Below are positions 1 to 10,862 of a stretch of DNA of 64,000 bases, piece after piece. Position numbers and translations under genes: made by a program. The DNA comes from Fagopyrum homotropicum (taxonomy: Eukaryota > Streptophyta > Magnoliopsida > Caryophyllales > Polygonaceae), in NCBI GenBank assembly GCA_033239125.1, contig BSWB01000002.1, positions 8,899,001-8,963,000 on the forward strand. The letters run 5' to 3'. Within the stretch, counting starts at the first letter, position 1, and each line of letters opens with the position of its first letter. The notes beneath the pieces were generated by a model. That model worked only from the letters and a program-made list of their open reading frames with translations. It ran no database searches and was not told where the DNA came from.

Positions 1-1480
1 TTCTACATGATAGGAAAATACAAATTAGTGATAAATTTCGATACACAACTTGTCTTGTAGTAGACATATCGAAATTAGATGGACTAACCCTTACGAAGAA
101 AGTTCTGCCCTGATATTATGGCAACTACAAGTCTATAACCCATCTACAAACCGGAGCACAAAACCCATCCAAGTTCCTTATGAATACCAACTCTATGGAA
201 GTTTAACTTCCCATAATTCACGCTTTACGTAAGTGGATAATTGCATAGTAGTCTCAACAATATTAGTTTTTATATTCAATAAGTTTAAGATGTGAAGGAG
301 ATAGACGCCATATATTAATAGATAAAAAGTATAATAAATTTATGCTCAAAATGATCGGGGCTACCAATTTGATGTACCCATATTAATACCTATTCCATCT
401 AAACCACTCCTTAGATCATGTAATATATAACTTGTCTCACACATTCTTAACTAACTGCACTAACTACACAGTCGTCAATATAACATTCATCATGGATTCA
501 AATATGGAGCAGTGAAAAAGAAAATGATTACAATGAAAGAGATTGTTGTCATTGCATATTATAATCTTATTGTTTAGGATGGCAATATTACAGGCATGAT
601 CATAACTCAATCATAACTTGCTTCGTAATTAAGTTAATCATGCAAAGATCATACAATAAACAAGTTCACCCATTTATAACCTATAATCACATCGATAAAA
701 TGACATGGCGATGTTCATTATTGAAAAACTAATTTATACTCGTTAATTTTAACCGATTTTTATTTAACATTTGGTAACCTTAAAATTTTCAATGGATATG
801 ATTTTGATATTTACTGTGACGTTTTTTAACCCGTTATCAACAATATTGTTTTATTATATATTTTTAAAAATAGTTTAAAAAAATATTTTTAAAATAAAAA
901 TTCATACTTAATTAAAATAAAATAATATATCATAAAACTGAAAATAACTTTTAACTTATTAACAAAAAAAATGGTGAAAACACATGTTCAACCATAAATA
1001 ATATTTGTCCCTTAAATGTTAACATTTTAACCAACGAAGGTATAATTTGTAATCCATCGAAGGTAACTCTTCAATTACAATTGTATTACAAGTAACTTAA
1101 GGGATAGGGCAATTTCAACTTTCTAGTGGGAGGCGACCTGCAATCTGCAAAATTGCCCACAACTGCTGAGCTCTCATTTTCATGGCTTCCAGTAACCTTC
1201 CACCCATTACTACCAATTTTCCCTTTCCAGTTTTCACTTTTAATTACTTTCTGCCCCGACCCACTTCCCACTTCGCCGATCCACACAATAAAGGACTCGA
1301 ATCTCCCCTTTTCCTCATCTCTTTCACACAATCAGCCAGTTCTTTCGAGTCAGCCTAATTCATAAACCTTTATTAAAATTCATTTCTGGTTTTCTTTAAT
1401 CGAGATCCAACGACACAAAACCCACAACAAATCCCCCTACGTAGCTTTGTCTGACGTTGAATCGCATAACATTATCTATT
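1..1480. other. AT-rich spacer upstream of the PP2C gene
   Basis: I see no convincing gene here. The only open frames are short and lack recognisable domains. Much of 700-1000 is poly(A/T)-rich. The right part (about 1100-1480) becomes pyrimidine-rich and is probably promoter and start of the leader for the phosphatase gene. Confidence 0.5.
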
Positions 1481-1485
1481 TGTTT

Positions 1486-1494
1486 AAACCCTAA
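1486..1494 (+). promoter_or_regulatory. telo-box-like motif in the PP2C leader or promoter
   Basis: AAACCCTAA lies just upstream of a CT-rich leader, about 715 bp before the PP2C start codon. Telo-boxes near transcription starts are common in plant housekeeping and growth-related genes. Its activity here is inference. The CT-rich stretch that follows (about 1500-2200) reads like a long 5' UTR and may contain a leader intron. Confidence 0.35.
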
Positions 1495-2208
1495 AACCTC
1501 CAGTTGTCTGTTTTGGGTTTCCGTGTTTCTGGTAGAAATCGACCTCCCTCTTTCCACTTAGCTGCTGACTGCTGACTTTTGTATGCTCTCTCTCTTTTTC
1601 TATCTCCTCTGTTGAATGCTTTGAAGATTATTTGTATAATTAGGGTTTTACAGTTCATATCTTTGTCAATCAAACTACGCGTATTGTGTCCGCATCATTT
1701 CCTCTCTCTGTCCCATTGTCGGTTGTTGTCGCTTTCAGATCTCAATTCTCCACTTCTTCTTAATCAATTTTTATCATTTCCCAACCTGTATTTCTACTTT
1801 CTTAATTGCTTCTGGCGTTCCAGATCTTTGGCTATACACGTTATCCGAGTCTTTTGTGCTCTTGAGTAATTTACTTCACGCTATCTGAATTCCTCATTTA
1901 CTGTGTTTTGTTGTCCACCCCAGATTCTGTGGAGGGAGACATTCTGATTCGTATTTGCAGTTATCTGTACTTTGTGATTATTGCGCTGAGTGTGTGAGAT
2001 CTCCAACTTTGGGACTGATCTGTTGCTATGGGAAATTCTGATTGCAGATCAAGTTTGTAAATTTGTGTTGCTGGGAAGTTTGGTTGTTGAATTTTTGGGT
2101 TTTGCTGTCCGTGATCAAGCTGTGGGAGATTTGGTTCTTGGTTTATTATACTAGGTTTTCAGGAATTGGGTTAGTTTATTTCGTGGGAAACTGGTATAAG
2201 AAGAGGAT

Positions 2209-4690
2209 ATGGGTTCAAGAGGAGGAAGGAGGCATCAAAGACATGATATGGTGCCCCTTGCTACTTTAATCAGTAGGGAGATGAAGAATGAGAAGATGGA
2301 GAAGCCAACTGTTAGATATGGCCAAGCATCCCAATCTAAAAAGGGGGAAGATTACTTCTTAATTAAGACTGATTGCCAGAGAGTACCTGGCAGTTCTTCA
2401 TCAACATTCTCAGTATTCGCCGTATGTTCATCATCTATGATCCTTCTTTGTTACTATCTATCTCCGTCGAGAGCTATGCTATGTAGTTTATGATTTTTGT
2501 CGAAGCAGACTTGATCATTTCATATTGCATAAGTTCCATCTTGAATTGATGCTAGCTGTTCCAAATTTGATTTTAAGTGATCTAGTTCTTGTAACCAATG
2601 TAAAGACTGAAATTCTGGTCCAGCCAGATTACTTATTCGTTGCAAAGCAAGCTTCGTGCTAGTTTTGCTCCATCCTAGTGTTCTTTTCAAATGTGGTTGA
2701 CATTTTTTTCCGTTTATGATGGCCACTGATGTAAATCTTCGTTTCTCCTCTATGGTTGATTTTACAGATCTTTGACGGGCATAATGGGAATGCTGCAGCA
2801 GTATTTACAAGGGAACGTTTGTTAAACTATGTATTGAATGCTATTCCTCATGGGCTTGGGCGGGATGAGTGGCTTCAGGCTTTACCTCGAGCCTTAGTAG
2901 CTGGATTTGTCAAGACAGACAAAGAATTCCAGACAAAGGGTATCCAAATTTGCTATAATTTTACTGCAAAAAACTTATATTATTTTCCTCTTTTCACTAA
3001 GGCTTGTGCAACATCATTGTATTCAGGAGAAACGTCTGGAACCACAGCTACATTTGTGATTGTAGATAGATGGACGGTAACAGTTGCTTGTGTTGGAGAT
3101 TCGCGGTGCATCTTAGATGCTCAGGGTGGAGCTGTTTCAGATTTGACAGTTGATCATAGACTTGAAGAAAATGTTGAGGAGTAGGCGCTTCAATCATTTA
3201 TAAATTGTGCTCTTCATTATGTTTCTTTACGGCTTGGCTAACTTTGATTTGCAATGATTTGCAGGAGGGAACGGGTGGCTGCCAGTGGAGGTGAAGTAGG
3301 CAGGCTAAGCATTGTGGGCGGTGTTGAGGTAAGCTTCTTTTTCATATATGTACTTAATGAAATTGGTTCTTAATTTTTTCTGTTTATTGTAATATTTTTC
3401 ATTTTACTTGCACAGATCGGCCCCCTTCGTTGTTGGCCGGGAGGTTTATGCCTGTCCAGATCCATTGGAGACGTGGATGTAGGCGAATTCATAGTTCCAA
3501 TTCCTTATGTTAAACAAGTGAAGGTATACAATTGACAATCTTCCTCTATTCTTTGCATATGTCTCAACTCAAGCATGAACACTTATTAGTCATTTCTTGA
3601 TTTTTGCAAAAGCTTTCGAATGCCGGGGGGAGGCTTATAATTGCCTCTGATGGTGTCTGGGATGCTTTATCTTCTGAAGAAGGTGCAAAATCATGCCGTG
3701 GTTTGCCTGCTGAACTTGCTGCTCGACAAGTTGTGAAGGTAAAATCTTATTCTTAAGATAGCATATAATTGAATTACATCTAAGCTTGTAATCATCATAT
3801 TTGCGGCCATTGAATGAACTATGAGGTTTGATTGTGATTGTGTTCTGGGATTGCTGCTCAGGAAACCTTGAGGACAAGGGGCCTGAAAGATGACACGACA
3901 TGCATTGTTGTTGACATTATCCCCCCTGATAATTCTGCACCAATTCCATCTCCTAAGCGACATAATAAATTGCCATCTTTGTGTTTCTGGAGGAAGTCCC
4001 GTTCTTTACCAAAGGAACTATCGAAGAAGTTATCAGCTGTTGGAATTGTTGAAGAACTATTTGAAGAAGGCTCAGCTATGCTTGCAGAAAGGCAAGTTTT
4101 GTCTTCTGTATAATTTAGGTTGAGGGAGGAATAAGAGTAAAATGACAATATTGAACCACCCCTCATATATGTCCAACTTGCATGGAACCACCCTTAATTT
4201 TAAAGTTTTCATATAACCACATATAATCACAATACCGAAAAAAACCTTTTTAAAAATAATCAACCAATTATTTTACTTGATGATGTTTCTGTATTTTAGT
4301 AAAAAAAGAAACAAATTCTATCTAAAGGAGCTGTTTTTTGCAGATTGGGCTAGATAAAGGTGGTTGAATCATAAATGTAGTTTAACATTAGGATTTAGGA
4401 ATACTCAGGTGTACAATTAGTTCATTCACAATCAAATCTAACAAAATTCATATGTTTTCTTGCTTAACAGACTGGGAAATGAAGAACCCTCAACACAGTC
4501 AACATCGGGTCTATTCACGTGTGCCATTTGCCAGGTAGATCTTGCACCAAGCGAGGGCATCTCAGTTCATGCAGGCTCCATCTTCTCAACCAGTGCAAAG
4601 CCTTGGCAAGGCCCCTTCCTCTGCTACGACTGTCGTGACAAGAAAGATGCCATGGAAGGAAAACGTCCAAGTGGAATCAAAGTAACTTAA
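2209..4690 (+). CDS. protein phosphatase 2C with a Cys-rich C-terminal tail, 8 coding exons, 428 aa
   Basis: Predicted Mn/Mg-dependent Ser/Thr phosphatase of the PPM/PP2C family. Exons chosen by frame and splice sites: 2209-2421, 2768-2939, 3027-3180, 3265-3328, 3416-3523, 3613-3738, 3862-4091 and 4471-4690, giving 429 codons with stop. PP2C motifs come in order: DGHNG near residue 74 (metal-binding Asp), SGTT, VGDSR, DHR, SDGVWDA and DDTTCIVVDI. Beyond the catalytic domain lies a basic linker, then EELFEEGSAMLAER and a tail with CAIC and CYDC cysteine pairs. Domain order and length resemble the Arabidopsis group that includes At1g47380 (from memory). The start is the first in-frame ATG and gives a family-typical N-terminus ending in SKKGEDYFLIKT. 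Intron 7 uses a GC donor. All motifs are intact, so the gene looks functional. The exact substrate is unknown. Confidence 0.93.
4092..4470 (+). other. GC-AG intron 7 of the PP2C gene with foldback-like sequence
   Basis: The donor is AG|GCAAGT, the strong consensus for rare GC-AG introns, and the acceptor is TTAACAG. Joining AG with the A of the next exon restores an Arg codon and the frame into the Cys-rich tail, which supports the junction. The intron also holds GAACCACCCC near 4155 and GGTGGTTGAATC near 4362 in inverted orientation, perhaps an old MITE. Confidence 0.7.
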
Positions 4691-6267
4691 ATGCCTATTC
4701 ACATGCCTTTTAGTGTTTTCCGGGCTCATTCAATTCATTCGATCTAGTATTTGTGCCAGTTTGGCCTATTGTTGGAGATCCATTTTTATTTTATAAAGCT
4801 GCTGTATATGTAGTAGTTAGAAGGAATGTTTAAATCTATTGTAGCCATCTAGGTTGATCCTAGGGTTTGCCGAGAGCATATTGCTTTGGTAGTCGAAGAT
4901 GATGCCGAAACTCGTCTACCGTGAGGTCGACATGGGAATCGGGAATCGGGAATCCCGGGTTTATTCTTTCTGTATAGTTAAGAGAATATGTCTAGTGATC
5001 ATTCCAAATGTTCTGAATGGTTGAGTTGCTTGTAGTATTGTGGATTCTTTTGTTTGGCTAGAGGAGGCATTTCCAGTGTCTTTCTTGTCTGAAATAAAGC
5101 AGAATAAAATTTTCATTTTGATTAAGAAGCCAAAATTTGACTCCCATTATGTAGGTTATTTTGTCGATGATGCAAGTATAATCGTAAAATTTAAAAAGCA
5201 GAAGAATTTGTTTGCAGGTGACTCGGAAGAACCTGAAATAGGAGGTTTGCCAGCCTGCAATGTAGATGAGTCGAATGGAAATCCACTGAGTCTGAGCTTT
5301 TAACGAGCCGAGTAGCACGTTTAAGATATGTGCTCTACAAAAATGTTCCCGATCATGTATGATTTTGTAAAATGTGAGCAAAACGAGTATGAAGCTCAAA
5401 CCACCTTCATATAAACAAACCCCTACCTAATTTTTTTGGTTCAAAGACCATAACCGAGAAACCTGAATTTTAGGGCTCTTCAATTGTTTGAAGAACAAAA
5501 ACACAGAAACCCTAGAAAAACCTCGATCAATAGACAACGTCCAGATTTGTTCCGAGAATATGCTCTTGGCAAAATGAAATTGAACCCTATTGAAGCGAAA
5601 ACCCTCGATTAATTTGTGACAAACATTACGAGAATTCACGAATCTGAGCATCATGATGATATGGAATTTCACCCAATCAACCTAGCTAGAGTTCACCCAA
5701 ATTTCACACTCTTGAGACGATATCGGATTTGACAGCCAATGATGGTTGAAGTGGTGGAGCCAGAAATTTTTTTTAGGGGGAACATTTTTTGTATAAGGCA
5801 TTTCACATATTAAGTAAATATTAAAACTAAAATCTATAAATTAAATTAAAAAAATATACTAAAGTTTTCGTACTATAAAGTAGAGCTTTTGACATATATG
5901 TTTTTTTTATTTAGAGGATAGTCAAATTAATTTTATGTATTTGGTATGTTTATAAATAAATTAGGTAGTAGTTTATGAAAATATACAACAAGAAAGTTCG
6001 TTTTTGAAAAAAATGAACTTACCCCTTATATCCGCCCATGGATGATTGCTGTTGCTGCTAATGGAAATCTCGTTGTTGGTGGGCCTGGACTCGCTTGAGG
6101 GCGGCCATGAGAGCATTGGAAAAAGGATGGTCAAGAGAGGAGTTGCCGGAGGTGGGAGTGGTGGGGAGACGTTCGAGGGCGATGGAGCAACATAGCTCGA
6201 GAGCTCTGCATGGGAGAGGGTGGGATAAGTTTCGGTTCGAGCTGGATCAGCCTCTTGGGTTTGGGTT
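4691..6267. other. 3' flank of PP2C and intergenic DNA up to the Tat insertion
   Basis: About the first 150 bases are probably the PP2C 3' UTR. No further gene is supported. From about 5748 to 6045, GGTGGAGCCAGAA on one side and TATCCGCCCA on the other resemble degenerate transposon ends, but I find no matching target duplication. A minus-strand open frame at 5973-6272 is Pro/Ser-rich and has no domain. Confidence 0.4.
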
Positions 6268-6272
6268 ACCAC
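6268..6272. repeat. target-site duplication ACCAC, left copy
   Basis: ACCAC directly abuts the TG end of the left LTR and is repeated at 21994-21998 after the CA end of the right LTR. A 5-bp duplication is normal for Ty3/gypsy integrase. Confidence 0.95.
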
Positions 6273-9200
6273 TGTTAGGCAAAAATATTACAAGAAAATA
6301 AAATTGCGTAACACATTTCAATTGAAATATGTGTATATAAGTTCGACCCTTATTCGTTGTATCCTCACGATTTCAAAATGATACTGATTATACTTTGTAC
6401 GACCTCTTGAATTTTCCTTGAGTATTTGGGCTGCACCCGACGGGTTGCCTACGTACCTTCCCACAGAAGGATCAAGCCTTACGTAGTTCATAGAGATACC
6501 TTTGCGGACTTTGATTTTCATGTATCATAGGTCGGATCCAAACACGCCTTCTCTGAAGGGTTGTCTAAAACCCGCATCAGTTATCACTTGCATTTCTCCC
6601 TTTTCACGCATCACCGGAATCACTCGGACCCACCTTCTATGAAGGGTTTTCCAAATTATCCGACTATCATTTGCGTGTGAGAAATTCTACTACTTTCTTC
6701 CTTTTAATTTGTTTAGGGTATGACTGAACTCGACGAGTTTCCTACGTATCCGTTTCAACGGAATCAAGTCAGACGTAGTTCTCAATTTTAACAAATCTTG
6801 GAGTTTTGGGTGTGACCGAACTCAATGAGCGTCTTGCTTTATACCGAGCTTCCTACGTATCCGTTTGAGACGGAATCAAGTCACCGTAGTTCATCCTTCT
6901 TCTTTAGAAAATCATTAACTTGGTGTTTCCGCGATTGAACTCGACGATTTGTTTGGTCAAGTTTCCTACGTACCCTTTTGTAGGGATCAAATCACACGTA
7001 GTTCTACCTTGTGTTCTCTTTATTCGCCCTTTTCATAGACCACATAAACTTGAGCTTGATGCTTGATAATTTTGGTTTCAAAGAGTATGATAATGTAATA
7101 TCCTTGCCCTCCATTATTAAATTTGATGTAGTACCCAACAACTTTTGAGATCGGTTGCACCACAACTTAACTTGTAGCATTCGAAACTATTGGTTTCAAT
7201 ATGACTACGGGCCTTTATTCCCTTTATAATGTGGAATAAATACAAGAGACATTTAACGAGGAAAATACACTATATCGAGTAAAAACTTTGACCGTCTCAG
7301 TGTTGAATAAATGTTTCTCTTTTGTTGTTGACTCTTTATCATTTGATCAATTCGCATCTATGATATCTTAAATTTTTGCGCGCTCTTAGATTTCGAGGAA
7401 TGAAAGTCTTCTCAACTTTTCCTTTGTACCTTCTCTCGTCCTTGTACTTAACTCATTTCTTTTACTTCACAAGCTTACGGAAGTAAAATACCCCCTGAGC
7501 TCTTCTACTCTAGAACTTGATTGTAGCCGACCCATGTTTAAGTGCTTGACTTTATGGCAATGAAAGACTTACAAAAATACTCATCTATTTTTATTCTCAG
7601 TCGAGATCGTTGTGTTGTTTCAATTTTTTGTTTGAGTGCGCGTTTAGAATTGTTGTAGACGTCTTGTGCTTGATGCATATAAGCTTGAATCATCTTGATA
7701 TTGAACGCATGAACTTACCCGTCTTTGATATCTTTATTGACCCAATCTTTCATTTAGTTTCCTCTCATTTTCTAGATTTACTTTTACTACAAAAGTCTTT
7801 CGCAAGGTGCATCTAGCCTTATGACATACTTGTTTCATGCTCTTTCCGTTGTATTTGTTTATATACCCATAAGCTTATGAAAATAGAGACAACGACTCCA
7901 TTAAGCTCTTTGCCCTCTAAATTTTAGTTGCATACTCTACGCGATTTCGATGAAAACCGGATTGAGATGTAGAAAACTTAATTTCCATCCGATTTTGGGT
8001 CTTATCCTCTTGAGTTTGGCTTCTTCTCTGCTCAATGTAGGTTGTCTTTGCAAAATTGAAGTTAACATGTACTTGTCTTTGTTTTCTCCCCATGCCAAAA
8101 TTTGCCAACACCCTAGTTTACATTTGTAAGCTTCAAACGATCAACTTTCAATCTCGCGGCAGACTTTGGTTTACGATGAATTTTGATTTAGGCAATAATT
8201 ACAAGTTGGAGATGTTATCAAGCTCCATTGATTTGAAAGCTTCGGCCGTCAAACGGATCCGTCAAACCCGAACCGATCGAAATATTTTTCTTTTCTTCAC
8301 TGAGCTTTGGGTAAATATTTCCCCTCAAACTCCACTGTATTGTTTTTTTTTTCTTGAACTTCTTTCTAGCATGTAAGCCTTCCACGAGTCCCATATCTTC
8401 GTTTTATTTTAGGAAATCATCCTCCCTATTGCGCTTGATTTGACCTGTATTGATCTTGTAGCGGTGAAAGCTGTTGTTCCATAGTTGTTGGAGATTTTGG
8501 ACAGCTAAATCCAAAGCTCTACCTTCATGGTCTTCTTTTCAACTTGTATAGATCTTTCACTTTCATGTCTACTATGTTTGATTTTTTTTGTTCTTCACAA
8601 ATGTGTGGGAAAAAGAAAACTCCTTGCAATCTACTTCTTTGGTTGTAGATACTATGATTTGTGGGGATCTTCTTTTGAATATTATTTGATTGCCTCCCTT
8701 CTATGCTGAATTTCTCTTGAGCCTTTGAAAATCCTTCTAGACCATATGCAAACTTACACCGTCTCGACGTTGAATGACACGTTTCTTTATACTTCTGTTG
8801 TTTTTGACCTCTTTTTTACACCAACTAATCGAGACTCCCTCGTCCCTCAGCATGAACTCTTATGTTGGTTCTTCCTTTGATCGACCTCTCCTCGGACACA
8901 CATATAGTCTTGATGGTGAGGTGGAAGATATAGGTTCGGTTTCCATACAGTAGGAGAAGCACATGTTTCATTCTCCATATGCGAGGCACTACATTTCGGA
9001 ATACAATTTGAGGTTGTTTACGGGTGGCCTTGATGCAGCTACCAACTCTATTTACGACCGCTTCTTTATGTGTCTTTTTTTTTTAGCTCTTCTATTGCCT
9101 CTGCTTTGCTTCTGTTTGAACTCTCTAGGCTCTCTTTCTGATTTCCCGTACTTCTTTGAATTTTTGCAGCCTCCTCTGACTATTTTTGGGCGTTTTTACC

Positions 9201-9872
9201 ATATCCCCCAACACAATCACCTTTCAAATGTATTTATAGGAGGATGATGAATATTAAAAGGCAAGGATGTTAATTAAAATTTTAAAGCAATTAATCACCT
9301 CACTTTATTAGCAATGACCGGTTAAAATTGTGAAAGGGTAACGTGCAATTTGAATTATTCATTGGCACTAAATGATAACCATCAATTACGCATTTTGAAA
9401 TAGCATCAAGTAAATGTGGGTCATTTAAATCCCTTGACCTATTCACCGGTAAATCCACTCCCATTTCCTTTTGTATTAGGAAAGCTGATGACCAATTAAT
9501 GCTAATAGTAATCTTGCTAATTTCATACGATAGCTCCTCCTCTTTTTTATCTGAAACTTGCGACTCTTTATTAAATGACCAACCCTTATGTATTTCATGG
9601 TTGTTTGTTCCGATGAACATATTATACGTATATAACACATCATAATTTACGAAGCGTCGGATTTATTTTATTTTTATTTTTAAACTTTTTATTGACGTCA
9701 ATTGTGTGTGTCCATGAACTTTGTTGGTAAATTACAATAACTTTTGCAAAAGACCCTTAAAAATATCATTTTTCCAAAATTCAATCCTTTGACGGAAATC
9801 ACATTCACCATGACTTGTCGTTTACTTCTAAATTGCGATAATTTTAAATTTATGGAATTTCACCATTTAACA
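6273..9872 (-). repeat. 3' LTR of the Tat element (3600 bp)
   Basis: Begins TGTTAGGC and ends TTTAACA in + orientation. It pairs with 18394-21993 at a constant offset of 12121, with no indels noticed. Differences seen by eye lie near 6379, 6404, 6416, 6836, 6857, 8411, 8930 and 9574. The part next to 6273 (the downstream end in element sense) carries four copies of a hairpin motif with constant CCTACGTA and ACGTAGTTC flanks, and two copies of a CCTTCTNTGAAGGG motif. Short open frames inside are repeated in both LTRs only because the LTRs are identical; I do not treat them as genes. Confidence 0.95.
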
Positions 9873-9885
9873 GTTGCCCCCGAAC
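9873..9885 (-). other. putative polypurine tract of the Tat element
   Basis: On the sense (minus) strand the sequence touching the 3' LTR is GTTCGGGGGCAAC followed by TGTT. The G-run is where plus-strand priming is expected. It is a short, imperfect tract, so the call rests mainly on position. Confidence 0.5.
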
Positions 9886-10103
9886 TTTGTACGTGGGAGC
9901 CCTATCAAACGCGTTCAAAGTTCGATGCTCGCATTTTTTATTCACGAATGCATGCTTTACATAGCATATACAATTTTGGACGTTATGTATAGTCACTCAA
10001 AAGTTTAAGATATTCCTCAAAATACCTTTCAATGAGACAAGAGGATAATGCCCTTCTTTCTTTCTTCTTTTGTGTGTGTGGCTGCATCTAGACTAACTAG
10101 ATT

Positions 10104-10352
10104 GCCTACGTACCCTCTTTGTGAGGGATCAAGCCGTTCGTAGTTCTTGGAGAACCCATTTGATTTTTTTTTATATGCATCACCCGAAATAATCCGAACC
10201 CACCTTCTATGAAGGGTTTTCCGGATTATCTAGACTATCATTTGCATAAAAAGATAATAATGATTTTTTTTTCCGTGCGACTGGATTCGGTAGTCTTTTT
10301 CTACCAAATTTCCTATGTAGCCGATAAACGGCATCAAGTCTTCACGTAGTTC
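10104..10352 (-). other. two hairpin-motif copies in the 3' untranslated part of the Tat element
   Basis: Copies at 10104-10146 (stem CCCTC/GAGGG) and 10312-10352 (stem GCCG/CGGC) share the flanks CCTAYGTA and CGTAGTTC with the LTR copies. Between them, at about 10180-10250, lies a longer foldback with arms ATAATCCG and CGGATTAT around CCTTCTATGAAGG. All sit downstream of the integrase stop in element sense. Confidence 0.8.
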
Positions 10353-10370
10353 TTACTTGAGAACAGAACT

Positions 10371-10862
10371 CTAAGCAAAGAACTTCTTTACAAATTTCCC
10401 ATTAACACAAGCATACATGACACCGCCATCTACACTTGAGAGCTTGTACGCGCCTTTGGAGAAGACTTTGGTGATGACATATGGTCCTTCCCACTTTGGC
10501 TCAAATTTTCCTTGCGACTTTCGGTTAATGACAATTGGGCACCTTATTGTAAGTACTAGATCCCCGACCGAAAAGGACCGAAATTTGACTCGTTTGTTGA
10601 ATGCCCCGGCTATTTGAGCTTGATATATCTCGAGCCTCTGTTGTGCCGACAATCTCCGTTCATCTAGAGCCTCGAGCTCGGCTAAACGGACCTTGGTATT
10701 CTCCTCCGGATCAGTAAGTTGCACTGCGACCCTTAGAGATGGTAGTTGTACTTCAAGTGGCAATACCGCCTCAGAGCCAAAAACAAGATTGTATGGTGTG
10801 CACCCAGTTGATGTTCGTACCGTTGTCCGGTATGCCCACAAGGCCTCAAGTAGACGCTCATG
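10371..10862 (-). pseudogene. integrase C-terminal part of the Tat polyprotein, beyond a nonsense codon
   Basis: This segment continues the polyprotein in the same frame after a TGA at 10863-10865. It begins in ALWAYRTTVRTSTG, the end of the integrase core, and continues with the C-terminal domain: NLVFGSEAVLPLE, then a GDLVL segment and GKFEPKWEGPYVI, a chromo/SH3-like integrase C-terminus common to Ty3/gypsy. The stop stands where a Trp is expected, so a single G-to-A change explains it. An internal Met could start a 156-residue product, but that would lack the catalytic core. Confidence 0.85.

Noticed and set aside
5427..6272. Minus-strand frames at 5427-5672 and 5973-6272 as genes
   Set aside because: No domains, no splice context that extends them, and biased composition.
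8056..9247. Open frames of 60-106 codons in the left LTR, repeated identically at 20177-21368
   Set aside because: They are duplicated only because the two LTRs are near-identical. They lack domains and normal coding features.
9300..9638. 112-codon minus-strand open frame at the left-LTR end
   Set aside because: It is LTR sequence without a recognisable domain. In the right LTR the corresponding frame is not listed as open because of a single difference.
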